Shown: piece by piece, positions 37,628 through 49,500 of the stretch
Layout of the letters: the number at the start of each line of letters is the position of its first letter
How positions within the stretch are numbered: the first letter of the stretch is position 1
Assembly: GCA_016946835.1 (NCBI GenBank)
Contig: JACVTC010000052.1
Location: 165,001 to 229,000, forward strand
From: Neocallimastix lanati (nom. inval.)
Taxonomy: Eukaryota > Neocallimastigomycota > Neocallimastigomycetes > Neocallimastigales > Neocallimastigaceae
Reading direction: 5' to 3'
DNA: 64,000 nt
The notes under the pieces: generated by a model
The model's input: only the letters and a program-made list of their open reading frames with translations
Told to the model about the DNA's origin: nothing
Database searches by the model: none
Translations under genes and position numbers: made by a program

Positions 37628-38460
37628 TTTTTTTTTTTTTTTTTTTTAGACTTAGAGAATAATTTTATTTCATTTATAATAATAATAATAATAATAATAA
37701 AATTACATGATTTAAATGAAAAATAAAAAATAAAATACATGAAATAAAATATTATATATTATATAATTATAAAAGTGCGTTAGAAGCAATAATTTCTAAC
37801 TTTTCCCATTCATCGATGATAACACCACGTCCATTAATTGCGAGTAATAATTTCAGTATTAGTACTATCAAAAGAATTTGTATCCGATCTTTCACCGGGA
37901 AGTGAAAATCTATGCCTTATCATTTTCGACGTCGACGCTCTTGGTAACGGTAGATTCAACGGAATACCATTTCATCATCAAACTAAAAGATCGACAAATT
38001 ACTGGTATTACGTTCGTTAGAAATTCCGCAATCCCCACAAAATACGGAACAGTCGACGAAGTTGAACTTTGTATAAAAATATTGTCAACTAATTGTCTCT
38101 GTTCCCCATCATTAATTTTAATTTTTGAATATATTGAACGCCCACCAAGAAGTGCACTCAATATTATAATAATAAATATTGTTATCATAATTCTTTTCTG
38201 AATCTAAAGAAACATCCAAGGATTTTTGTTCAATTATCATTACAAACTTTAAAAAGAGATCATCTAGAAAAGGTAAAGATTTATTTCTGTAATTTCCCAA
38301 TTCTTTACAGGCAAAGATCCAGTGAGAAAAGCTAGGTACACTAACACCGCAACAAGGGCAACATTTAGGGCAATCTTCTGAAACGATTTTTCTTTTAATG
38401 GAAATACTAATGTCAAATTTAAAACCACACCTAATTCGAGAAATCCAAAAGAATCCCAAC
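37628..38460 (-). mobile_element. 5'-truncated LINE copy, C-terminal zinc region and 3' end only
   Basis: Poly(A) tail seen as T's at 37628-37647, followed by AGACTTAGAGAAT, as in the 31.4-kb element (AGACTTAGAGAAA). The body aligns closely with 31440-32222, with scattered substitutions and small indels (I would estimate a little over 90% identity). It encodes GFFWISRIRCGFKFDISISI, then EDCPKCCPCCGVSVPSF, but frame changes split it (for example between the 38118-38486 and 37910-38188 frames). Homology stops at 38461. I find no clear target-site duplication. Confidence 0.85.
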
Positions 38461-38529
38461 TGTGCGTCACATATATATTTACCCACTCATTATTCAGAAA
38501 AATACTTTAACTCGATTTTCATCAATTGA
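38461..38529 (-). mobile_element. Old LINE fragment that received the 38.5-42.3-kb insertion
   Basis: GTCACATATATATTTACCCA, CTCATTATTCAGAAAA, then CTCGATTTTCATCAATTGA align with 17788-17867. It resumes at 42286 after the younger LINE. Confidence 0.75.
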
Positions 38530-38629
38530 TTTTTTTTTTTTTTTTTTTTAGACAGGGAAGAGAATACACTTTCATAAATTTATTAATTTTATTTTAAAAA
38601 ATACATGTAGGTGAAAAGTACATTTGAAA

Positions 38630-41368
38630 TTAAAAATAAAAAAAATTAAAAAATAAAAAAATAAAAAAGCTCGAAAATACTATGTATTTCGGCAAGTTGT
38701 AATATGCGGGAATTTTTCCCTTCCTAACAAATAAAAAAGAAATAAAACCTAGAAATAACATCTTTAAAATAGATAGTGTGGTGTCCACTAAACTCTCCCC
38801 GAATTCATCATTTATTGAGCTACTAGGGCGAGAATCACCCTTCGTAGTAATAGATGATAATCCTGTATTATCATTATGCCTTATCAGTACGACGTCGACG
38901 CTCTTGGATAAGTTTGGTATTTTGCAATACCTATCAAATAATAGCTCAAACGAACTACTTATGATAGGTATTGCACTTGTTAAGAATTCCGCCAAGCCCA
39001 CAATTTTTGGAACAGGTGACTCAGATGAACCTTTGAAAAGTAGTTCATTTAAATGTCTCTGTTCCCCACTATCGAAATGTAGTTCATTTAAAACTAAAGT
39101 CCCACCAAGAAGGAACAAGTATATATAATGATTGATATAATCTTCAAAATTAGAAATAGAGTCATAGGAAGAAAGAGGATTAAACGCTCTAATCTTCCTA
39201 AGGAATAAAACATAGAGATCATCGATGAAATTTAAAGAATTCCATCTAAAAGATGCAAGAGCATCGCATTTAAAAATCCAATGTTCAAAAGATTGATTAC
39301 CTACACCACAACATGGGCAGGACTTTGGACAATCTTCTGAAACTCTACCCATTCTAATAGCAATAGTAGTATTGTATTTATAACCACAGCGTAAACGTAT
39401 AATCCACGAAAATCCTAAGTTGAATTGGGGATATTTTAAGCTAAGCATTATTATAGCTTTATTGTTTGAGAACTTGTTACTATCGTAGTTTTGACCTTTA
39501 ATACCTTGAAATCTGGAAACTGATTTCCAGTAACGTTCTATAATATCGTCATATTTTACACATTTATATTTTTTGATTTTTTTATATAGTGTTCTAGATT
39601 CTTTAGTCCAGGAATAATAAGGCATTTTGGGAATAGATTTAATAAGATCCTTTATGATACAGTTTGATTTACTCCATTTTGCAAATGATTTAATCTGTAA
39701 GGCTGCGCAGATACCAGCAATAGGAGGGATGCTTAGATCTCGAGATAAAGCATAAGTACTCATTGTTGAATTATGTCTAATATAGTCATTGTTTTCTGTA
39801 TTTGTTTTACCATTTTTAGAGAAGGAACCGATACACCAAAATAGACCAGTATTAATTAATGTTTGAATTCTAGCCGTTCTAGATTTGTTTGAACCAAGTA
39901 AAGGAGAATAATAAATTACTTTACTAATAACAAAGGATTGAAGAACTTTTTTCTTGTATACAATAGGAATAAGTTTATTTGAAAAGAAACGTGTAAATGA
40001 AAGAAGGGATTTTCTAACTTTAAAATGCATGTGAGATATAATGTGTTCTAGTAGGAGATCATCTGAAAAAGGAATACCAAGATAGACATAACTAGAAACT
40101 TTAGGAATATCATTCTTTCCTAAATAGAAGGTTGGATCACTATAGTTTGGAGGAGGTTGGAAGTTCATTGGTTTTATAACCATAGTTGCACACTTTTCAA
40201 TACCAAAAGTCATTTCATTTAAATTAGCCCATTTATGTACCTTTTTTAATAATTTTTCTAAATTTTTTGCACTTGGAGCAATGAGAACAACATCATCAGC
40301 AAAGAGTTCACCACAACACTTTTTTCTTCCAACATTAACACCATACTTTTCACAGTCATTTAGTATATCATTGATGAATAAATTGAATAAGATTGGAGAT
40401 AAAGGACAACCTTGACGAACACCTCTTTTAATAGGAAATTCATTTGATAACATTGAAGCAAATCGAGCACGTGCTTTAGATGAAGTATATAAATTACAAA
40501 GAAAATCAAAACATTTACCGCGTACTCCATAGTGATATAATTTAGTAAGAATGTTAAAAATAGGAACTGAATCATAAGCTTTTTTAAGATCTAAAAAAGC
40601 TAAATATGTGAATTTTCCTTGGAATTTTCTTCTTTGACAAATTTCTCTAACGGAAATGAATAAACTAATGCATTCTTCGCGGTTGCGAAATCCAAATTGT
40701 TCAGGTCTAATGAAATTGTGTGAGAGTGCGTAAGTAGATATTCTATCTGTTATAATTTTTGAAATGATTTTTAGTCCAACGTTAATGAGAGAAATACCTC
40801 GATAATTACTACAATCTGATAGGTCACCCTTCTTAGGAATTGATACAATAGAAGCTGAGTTCCATTTTTTAGGAAATGACCCATTCCATATTTTATTAAA
40901 TATCAATTTTAGACACTTTCCAGCAGCAGGATGTGATTCTAGTAATTCTTCGTTACAAAAAAGAGCTTTGTAGAATTCAATCGGAATACCATCGGGGCTG
41001 GGTGCTTTGTTATTTTTCATCGATGAAATAGTTTTTTTAATATCTTCAATCGTAATAGGACCATTTATATTCCAGGTAGTGGATCTAAGACTACTATTAA
41101 CAATACAATCAGTAATAGATGTTAATTCTTCTTCATTACCTACTATTTTAATTTTAAAGAATGCATCATTAAAATTAGCAATACGTTTAACTGATAAAAC
41201 CTTATCATTTAATTCATTCAGAGTTTTCTTTAAATGTCTTCTCATTTTGATTTCTGGCCAAGATCGAAGTCCGCGGATAAAGAGTAGTTTCGTATTCTCC
41301 ATTGGTATACCGTGGCACCTTGAACCTCTTAGAATGAAATTCTTATTTCTTATAAATTGGATTTCCAT
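38630..41368 (-). CDS. LINE reverse transcriptase ORF, uninterrupted
   Basis: A 912-aa open frame of a non-LTR retrotransposon. After a linker of about 110 residues come the RT fingers (APSPDGIPIEFYK), the palm motif with catalytic Asp (YLAFLDLKKAYDSVP, about 250-265), RQGCPLSPILFNLFINDIL (about 315-333) and the catalytic FADD at 356-359. Thumb sequence follows, then a Cys/His zinc region at about 680-705 (EDCPKSCPCCGV, then FEHWIFKC) and a LGG-containing C-terminal domain. The last 60 residues become Phe-rich and probably read into former 3' untranslated sequence. The lack of stops suggests recent insertion. No apurinic-type endonuclease precedes it, whereas the older relative at 18.5 kb has one, so the frame is probably amino-terminally incomplete. 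The exact start is uncertain. Confidence 0.9.
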   Translation of the reverse strand: MEIQFIRNKNFILRGSRCHGIPMENTKLLFIRGLRSWPEIKMRRHLKKTLNELNDKVLSVKRIANFNDAFFKIKIVGNEEELTSITDCIVNSSLRSTTWNINGPITIEDIKKTISSMKNNKAPSPDGIPIEFYKALFCNEELLESHPAAGKCLKLIFNKIWNGSFPKKWNSASIVSIPKKGDLSDCSNYRGISLINVGLKIISKIITDRISTYALSHNFIRPEQFGFRNREECISLFISVREICQRRKFQGKFTYLAFLDLKKAYDSVPIFNILTKLYHYGVRGKCFDFLCNLYTSSKARARFASMLSNEFPIKRGVRQGCPLSPILFNLFINDILNDCEKYGVNVGRKKCCGELFADDVVLIAPSAKNLEKLLKKVHKWANLNEMTFGIEKCATMVIKPMNFQPPPNYSDPTFYLGKNDIPKVSSYVYLGIPFSDDLLLEHIISHMHFKVRKSLLSFTRFFSNKLIPIVYKKKVLQSFVISKVIYYSPLLGSNKSRTARIQTLINTGLFWCIGSFSKNGKTNTENNDYIRHNSTMSTYALSRDLSIPPIAGICAALQIKSFAKWSKSNCIIKDLIKSIPKMPYYSWTKESRTLYKKIKKYKCVKYDDIIERYWKSVSRFQGIKGQNYDSNKFSNNKAIIMLSLKYPQFNLGFSWIIRLRCGYKYNTTIAIRMGRVSEDCPKSCPCCGVGNQSFEHWIFKCDALASFRWNSLNFIDDLYVLFLRKIRAFNPLSSYDSISNFEDYINHYIYLFLLGGTLVLNELHFDSGEQRHLNELLFKGSSESPVPKIVGLAEFLTSAIPIISSSFELLFDRYCKIPNLSKSVDVVLIRHNDNTGLSSITTKGDSRPSSSINDEFGESLVDTTLSILKMLFLGFISFLFVRKGKIPAYYNLPKYIVFSSFFIFLFFNFFYF

Positions 41369-41375
41369 AATAGTA

Positions 41376-42024
41376 ATAAAAAACTAAAAATTAATAACTA
41401 AAAAAAAAAAATAAAAAAAAGTCAATTTTTATTATAAAGTCTTGAGTATAATGAGAATTGTAATAATTTTATATCTTTTTGGAGTAAATAATTTCGATAA
41501 TTAGTAGTTTGTTGAATGATTGAAAAATAATTTGATTTAGCACTTTTTTCAGTATATTATTTAAATTGAATATCATAAAGTATTTAATGACTAAGATTGA
41601 ATTGATGAAATAAAATGGCACAAAATTAGTAAAGAGTTAAATAAATTACTACAAGATTTAGAGTGAATCAATCTCTTACAACGTGATACATGAAATATAA
41701 AGTTGAAATACAATTGAATACAATAGATTCTTACATGAGAATAGTAATACTACATGAAAATAGAAATACAATGAAAATGTATTACTAATTCTTGGGTGTA
41801 ACTTATTTAACAATGTTCCAAAAATGCACCATTATATTCCGCAGTGAGTGTTCACCAGAAAAATTTTACCAATAACATTACCATTGCGCATAATGTTATT
41901 AATTAACACAAAATATAACTTTACTACTATTTTGCACCAGTACTGTGGATCTACTTTATAAGAGTAAAGTTAATTCCCCTTGCAGGCGATTTAAATACAT
42001 AAATCGAGTACACCCCTGCTCGGG
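41376..42024 (-). other. Segment between the intact RT ORF and the partial RT copy
   Basis: Non-coding within the LINE insertion. It includes the 19-bp motif TTTAGAGTGAATCAATCTC (41657-41675) and a GC-richer end (about 41940-42024). That end contains an imperfect hairpin: inner arms CGATTTA/TAAATCG around AATACA, and outer arms GCAGG/CCTGC. It may represent LINE 5' leader or a piece copied from elsewhere during integration. Confidence 0.4.
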
Positions 42025-42285
42025 TGAATTTTCCTTGAAATTTTCTTCTTTGGCAAATTTCTCTAACTGAAATGAATAAACTAATGCATTCTTCACGGTT
42101 GCGAAAACCAAATTGTTCAGGTCTAATGAAATTGTGTGAGAGTGCGTAAGTAGATATTCTATCTGTTATAATTTTTGAAATGATTTTCAGTCCAACATTA
42201 ATGAGAGAAATACCTCGATAATTACTACAATCTGATAGGTCACCTTTTTTAGGGATTGATACAAGAGAAGCTGAGTTCCATTTTT
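42025..42285 (-). mobile_element. Partial duplicate of the RT fingers/palm region
   Basis: About 260 bp nearly identical to 40606-40866 of the intact ORF, encoding KWNSASLVSIPKKGDLSDCS through ICQRRKFQGKF in the same orientation. It ends at the element's 5' boundary in a T-rich stretch beside the target duplication. Its presence upstream of a full RT means this insertion is chimeric or partly repeated. Confidence 0.85.
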
Positions 42286-42330
42286 TTTTCATCAATTGAA
42301 CACTTTACATTTTTGATGTAAATAATATGA
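42286..42330 (-). mobile_element. Right continuation of the interrupted old LINE fragment
   Basis: Begins with the target-site duplication and continues CATCAATTGAACACTTTACA, comparable with CACCAATTGAACTATTCACT at 17857-17876. It then fades into A/T simple sequence. Confidence 0.55.
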
Positions 42331-43434
42331 TTGTAGATACCTTTTTTTTTTTTTTTTTTTTTTTTCTTTTCCTTTTTCTTTTTACTATATTTCAATAAAT
42401 ATAAAAATAAATAAAAAAAAAAAAATAAAAATAAAAATAAAAAAAAATAATAATAATAATAAAAAATAAAAAAAACTTTTTATTGGAATTATTGGAAATT
42501 AGAAAATGAAAAACAAACACAGAAAATATTAAAAAAAAAAAACTTTTTTTTTTTTTTTTTTATATATTTTTATTATATATTATATACGATTAAAAAAAGA
42601 AAAAAACAATCAAAAGATTGATTTACTCTTTTCCCATTCTCTATTTAATATATATATTTTATTAAATTGTATATGTTTAATTTTTTTTTTTTTTTTTTTT
42701 TTTTTTAAATATATATGTGACAATTTTATAAATATTTTTAATATTATTTATTTTCTATTAATTAAATTGTATAAATAAATATGTTATTTTCTTCTTTCAT
42801 TTTTTCTTCTTCTATTGGATAGAGGATAATAAAAATAGTAATTCGAAGAAAATTAAAAATAAATAATATTAAAATTATAATAAAATTTTCTTATCTATTA
42901 AAAACGTTAAATATTATTATATAATATTAATATTTCTAAGTTAACTATTTTCATCTCATAGTGATGTATATTATTAATTATGAATTTTGTTTAATATTAT
43001 TTTTTTTTTTAATTAAAATTTAAATTGATTTTATCTTTTAAAGAATAATAATATTATCTATTTCTATTAGCAAATCTAATATTAATTTATAATATCTTTT
43101 CTTTATATATTTGATATCTTTTCTATATTTTTATTTTCTTTAATTTCAAAATTTTAGTTTTTATATTTTATATTATATTTTTTCATGATTATACTTATTT
43201 ACTACTATTTATTATTAAATAAATAAAAATTTATTTATTAATTTATAGTATACTTTTTTTTTTTTTTTAATATTTAGATTTTTTTCCCTTAATAATTGTT
43301 TCATTTTTTTTTTTTTTTTTGTAAATTAAAAGGATTAATATTTTAGAGATATTGCAATTATTCCTTTTTTTTTTCATTTGTATAATGTATAATTTTTTCA
43401 TTGATAAAATATATTCTTTTCTAATTTAACAAAC
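42331..43434. other. AT-rich intergenic DNA
   Basis: T runs at about 42342-42365, 42543-42560 and 42680-42706, and A/T-rich filler. No gene is visible. Confidence 0.6.
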
Positions 43435-45400
43435 TTAAAAACCAAAATTGGCAAATAAATCACGAAGCTTGCTAACAATTGGAGCAATGATACCGACATC
43501 AATACCGGCAGCTCTCTTTAAATCAATATCGTTGTTAATAATTAATGGAGTAGTAATAGTTTTATCCTTTAATTCTTCTAAACCTTCACCAGCGTAAGTA
43601 ACAAGTGGACTTATTTCTAAGCTTGGAACATCAGAAGTATCAGTTTCACCCTTAACAACCTTACCACCAGCGGCTTCAACAAATCTAACATATTGTTTAA
43701 GTATATCAGCACGACTAGTTTCTGGACAGTCAACACCAGTACCTGGAGCATTCTTAAGAGGACTGAATTCATCCTTACGGTCAACTTCAAGAACGGCCAT
43801 ATTCTTAACAAATGGGAAGACATCGAAAACGAATAATTCCATCTTCATACCATTGCTAGAAGTTGGAGCAACAAATTCACCTTCTGGAATAGTAACATGC
43901 TTAATCTTCTTCTTAGCAATGTGGTAATCTAATTCACTTTCGAAGCTTTCAACACTCTTTAAGAATTCAGTAGTATAGTAGTGGTTAGCAATGTTAGCAG
44001 CACGGAAAGAAAGCTTACCGTCTTCATCTCTTTGTTCAGAGAGGGCCTTATCAATTTCAGAATATTCAACAACATTGAACTTCTTATTTCTAAGACAGAC
44101 AACACCAACTGGTTCTTCTGGTTGAGTCTTTGGAATAACCTTAACACCACAATCTGCCTTACTAGCAATACTGTAACCAAGGAAAATTGGATCGGCGACA
44201 CGGCAAAGACAATTATCGACACAATAAGCATGAATGTGCTTAATACCACGTTTTGTTAAGTCATCTAAGACACCTTCCTTACGAAGAGCAGCGTAAATAC
44301 CACCATTACCATCTGGAGCAACAGAAACAGAAGATTTACTTTCTAAGAAGATTTTACCTTCATTAGTGAAAGCTGGGAGAGTACCTATTTAAAAAAAAAT
44401 TTTTTTTATTAATTTTTTTTTTTGTTAAAACTGATACAATATTATTATATATTATTGTAGGATTATTTTACCTTGTTCAAAGAAGATAACATTTTCCTTC
44501 TTTAAACCAAAGTATCTATGCTTAGCGAAGAAAGCTTCAGTGGCTGGTCTAGTTGGACCAGAAGTCATAACGTACCATGGAATAATAACTTCATTAGTGT
44601 TTTCTGGAGCACGATATTGTTCAGCTATAACTTGTAAACGTCTAATACGTTCACCTTGAAGTTGGAATAAGGACTTCTTAGATGGTAAATTAATATCGTA
44701 ACAACCTATATTTATTTAAAACGCATTTAAATATTAGTTATTAATAATTATTTCAATATAATCTCTATATTTCCAAAATTACTATTTTCTTTTTTTTTTA
44801 ATCTTTATATTATTGAATAGTTTTTCTTTTTACTATTTTATTTGTTATTTTTATTACACTCTCTTTTATATATTTTTAATTATTTATATTATTTTTTTAT
44901 TTTCTTTTTTATTTGTCCATTTATTATTACTATTTTTTTTAATATTTATAAATTTAAATTATTTTTTTTTTAAAAATAATTGTCTTATCAGAACAATTAT
45001 AAATTTATATTAATTTATTTATTAATATTTTGTAAAATTTACCCTTTGGAGCAGAGGAACCTAATCTGGTACCTTGACCACCAGCCATAAGAATGACGGC
45101 AACAGTACCTTCAGCAATAGCCTTTAAACCAATTTCTCTCCATTCCTTAATTTGTTCTTCACTTTGTCCAATAGTGGATTTGAAGCAATCCTTTGGAAGT
45201 GGTTCAAGTTGAGAAGCTTCTGGAACAGCTGAACCAGAGTTAGCTTTCTTGAAAATACGATTAGCTCTTTCAACATCTAAGTTATCTAATTGATTTAATA
45301 ATTTAACCTTATCATCGTCAGAAAGGCTATCGTAGAAGGTAAGAAGATGACCTTGATCATTAGCTTCTAATTTAGCTTTAACAGATTCGAAAGTAGCCAT
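43435..45400 (-). CDS. UAP1: UDP-N-acetylglucosamine pyrophosphorylase, three exons
   Basis: Makes UDP-GlcNAc from UTP and GlcNAc-1-phosphate, the precursor for chitin, N-glycans and GPI anchors. Exons: 45043-45400, 44472-44705 and 43435-44384. Both introns are GT-AG in phase 1. The product is 513 aa, the usual eukaryotic size. The nucleotide-binding signature [16 protein letters not shown] is at 105-120, with the key lysine K119 encoded at the first exon's end. It is followed by [33 protein letters not shown] (uridine/sugar pocket), [15 protein letters not shown] and the family block [12 protein letters not shown]. It starts [15 protein letters not shown]. No membrane segments are present. 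Codon choice favours C-ending codons, suggesting strong expression, which fits the chitin-rich wall of the fungus. Confidence 0.96.
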
Positions 45401-47265
45401 ATTTATATTTTGTGTATTTTATTAAAATAAATTTATACTATTTTACTATTACAAAAAAAAAAATATTTTATTTAATACTTTTATTATATTATAAAAGTGT
45501 TCTTTTATTATTAAATTTCGAAATAAAAATTAAGGTATGTAAATAAAAAAATTTGAAAAAAATCTAAAACTAAAAAATTCTTTTTATCTTTTTATATAGA
45601 ATTTTATCTTTTTATTAAAAATTGCAAGTTATAAAAGTATATATAATAAATATGAATAATCCTAAATAATGTAATAAAGTAATTCATTTCTATTTATTAT
45701 AATATATTAATATAATTACAAATTATTGGTATGGATGATAAATATTATATAATATTAACAATAATTAAAAATAAAAAAATTTTTTTTTATTTAAATATTA
45801 TAATTTTATATTGAAATTTATTTCATTTATAATTAAATATATATTAACTATATTTATATATTTATATATATATTAATTATATTTTTATATCAATTAAGAT
45901 TTATATTTTATTTTATTAATAAATTTATATAAAAATAGATTATTTCTTAAACTATTATATATTAAAAATAAAATTTTATATATTCTGTATATTTGTATAT
46001 ATTTGTATAGTACTATTAATTGATTATAGTTTTAACATTTTAATATAAAGAAATATAGTCTAATATAATAATATATAATTCTATAGAATTATTAAAAAAA
46101 GTTAATTAAATTATATTTAATATCAATATATTAATGTATGAATATTATATATTATATATAAAATGTTTTTTTTTTTTTTTTGAATTAAAATCAATTAATT
46201 CATTGTATAGAATCAAAAAAAAAAAAGTTGAAAGATCAATTTAAAAAAGATAATATGTTAAATTTAATTAATAAGATTTCAAATAATTAAATAGCCTCAA
46301 AAAAAAAAAAAAAATGTAATAAAAAGTAATAATAATAATAATAATAATAATAAAGATTAGAAATATAAAAATTGTAAAATATAATAATTGTTATTAATTA
46401 TAATGATATAGAATAGTTAATAGATAAATAAATATAATGATATTATAGAAAAGTTTATTGAATATATGAGTGTGCGTCACTAATAAATATTAACTCAAAT
46501 TATTTCATTTTTTTTATTAAAACAATATTAATACATTTTTATTTATGTATACATTGTGTATAAGTTTTTTCAATATATAATTATAAAAGCCTTTCTTAGT
46601 TATGAAATTAAATAATTATAATTATCAAAAATTATGTTTTATTAATTATCAAAATATAATAAAATAAATAAATAATAATTGAATAATAAATAATAAATAA
46701 CATATAATAAATAATTAATATCAAATAAATAAATAATAAATAATAATAAATGGATAGTATAGAAATTTATATATATAAATAAATAACAATATTAAATATT
46801 AAATAAATAATATAGAAATAAATATATAAATAATAAGTAAATGAATAATAGAATAATAATTAATATTAAATAATAATATTAATATTAAATAATAATATTA
46901 AATATTAAATAATAGTATTAAATAATAAATGAAATAATTATATAATAAATATTTAATATTAAATATTAAATATTTAGTATTATGAACAATTGAATAATAA
47001 ATAATTGAATAGTAATTAAAAAAAAAAAAGTATATATAATAATAATAAATAATAATAAATATATATATAATATATTTCCATTTCAATATTAAATAATACT
47101 AATAGATAATAATATAAATATAAATGTTTTATTTTACAATAAAATTCCTTTTTAAATAGGGTTTTAAGAAAAACAAAATTTATTTATATAAGTTTATATA
47201 GTTTAATATATGATAATAATAATGTTAAATGTCTTTATTTTGATCTATTTTATCCCCTTATATAA

Positions 47266-47296
<31 letters not shown>

Positions 47297-48349
47297 TTTT
47301 TTATTTTTTTTATTTTATTTTTTTTATTATTTTTTTTTTTTTATTTTATTTATTTTTTTTTTACTATTTATATTAAATGATATTTCTGTATTTTATGTTT
47401 TTTTGTTACCAAATAAAGTAAAAAAAAGTTAATTTTCACATTACTTTAAAATAAAAATAGGATAATTCTCGTTTTACTTATATAAACAATTATAAATATA
47501 AATATTTATTATTTAAAATAAAATTATACATAGTTAAAATAAGATCAACTTTTAAAAACATATCAAAATAAATAAAACGTGTTAGAATAATAATGAAAGT
47601 TATAAAATAAAATTATTTATATATATAATTATTTATTTTTAAAAATATAGATAATATTTATTTAAATTATAAATTACACATATTCAAATATATAAAAAAA
47701 AAAAGAATTATAAGAATTACTTCAATATTTTAACAAAAGTTAATACAATAAAACAATGAAATTTCATTGATTTTTTATTTATAAATATTTTAAAATTTAA
47801 AATCTATTTATGTGATTTCGTTAATTTGATATATTTATATAATAAATATAATTTTATTAGAGGGTAATAAATTTAAAAAATAGTAATTTTTTTTTTTTTT
47901 TTGAAGAATTATTTTTTTTATTTCTTTATTTTTTATTTTTTTAATAATATTATTTTCTACTTTATTTTCCTTTCTTTTTTTTTTTTATTATTTTTATTTT
48001 ATATTTTTATTTTTTTATTTTATTTTATTTTATTTTATTCAATATTATTACAAATATTATGTATTTTATATTATTTTTTCAAACATAATAAAATTCTATA
48101 TTTTTTAATATAAGAATTGAAAAATGGGTAATCTACATATTTATTTATGTTTTTTTTTAATAATTCAATTTTAATTTAAATAATAAAAACTTTAAATCAT
48201 AACAAAATTTTATAAAACATTTTATAATTTAAAGCCATATTATAAAGCGTAATTATTTTTAATTATTAATTAAATTAGTTCTTTATTAAAAATGAGCCAC
48301 ATATATTTAGTTGAAAACTGATTATTTTCAAAATTAATTTATATTATGA

Positions 48350-48416
<67 letters not shown>

Positions 48417-49000
48417 ATGAACAAAAAAACAAAAAGGAAAAGATAAAAATAAAAAATAAAATATTTATAATAAATAAATTTAAAAAAAAAAATTTTTAAA
48501 AAAAAATTTAATTATAATTTATATAATTTTAAAAAATATTAATGAAAAATTTGATTTACTTTTAATTTAATTAGTTCAATGGATTATTAAAGAAATTTCA
48601 CTTTTAGAATATTACATTAATTGATATATATTATGTTATTTTTTATTTTATTTTACCTATTTTATATATATATATATTTTTTTTCTGTTATTATAATAAA
48701 TAAATATTATATAATTGTAATTTAATAGGCTCAATAAAAAAGAAGGAAAAAAAAAAAAAGATTAATAAATATATTATTTTTTTTACTTTTTTTATATTTT
48801 GTTTCAATATATATATTTATACATAATATAATTAAAAACTACAAATAATCGAATGTTTTTTTTTGGCGAGTTATTAATGATTATAGCATAAAAATAATAT
48901 AAAACTTTTAATGTTATTATAATATCAGTAATATTGAATTTATTTACTTATACGGAAGGAATCTTATAATTTAAAGAAATTTCTAATTAATAATTATTAG
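45401..49000. other. Gene-free AT-rich DNA
   Basis: About 3.6 kb with no credible gene. It contains (AAT)n near 46326-46352, AATAATTAAATA-type imperfect repeats at 46650-46990, a (TA)n tract near 47263-47297 and an (AAAT)n array at about 48352-48417. The Phe/Ile/Tyr-rich open frames at 46898-47086 (-) and 47901-48113 (+) are low-complexity artefacts. Confidence 0.65.
48352..48417. repeat. (AAAT)n microsatellite
   Basis: About 16 uninterrupted AAAT units, upstream of the RSC9-like gene. Confidence 0.9.
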
Positions 49001-49453
49001 ATGCCCATAACATTAAACATAAAAAAACCTGTTCTTCCACTTGCAGCATTAAAAGGTGAAGAATATGAAAGAGAATTAGCTGAACATGATGCTTTTATGA
49101 AAGATCTTGAACAATTTCACCTTGACAGAGGGTAATTTGAATTAATAGTGATAATTAATTAATTTTTTAGAAAATTATTATTAATTTCTATAAAATATAA
49201 AGTTAGATATATTATCAAGTTTAATAGAACATAACTATCTATTATTCAATATATTTATTATTTGTTTTATGATATAATAATAAAATAATTTCATAATAAC
49301 TAAATTAAAAATGTAAATGTATAAATTATAGTTCTGCATTGCAGAAACAACCTGTACTTGGTGGACAGAGAATTGATTTACATTTTGTATATAAAAATGT
49401 TATTAGTCAAGGTGGATTTGATAAAGTAATAAAAGAAATTTTTTTATATAAAA

Positions 49454-49500
<47 letters not shown>

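Larger units (their letters stand above)
38530..42285 (-). mobile_element. LINE insertion with intact reverse transcriptase ORF, flanked by 14-bp target-site duplication
   Basis: About 3.76 kb, with a poly(A) tail (T run 38530-38549, then AGACAGGG) at the 3' end and TTTTCATCAATTGA on both sides (38516-38529 and 42286-42299). Removing it rejoins an older LINE fragment in the same order as at 17.86 kb. The body holds the 912-codon RT ORF (38630-41368), a leader-like segment with the 19-bp motif shared with 19.7 kb (41657-41675), and at the 5' end a partial second copy of the RT region (about 42025-42285). No endonuclease domain is visible, so the copy is not a complete LINE. The clade was not determined. 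Confidence 0.88.
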
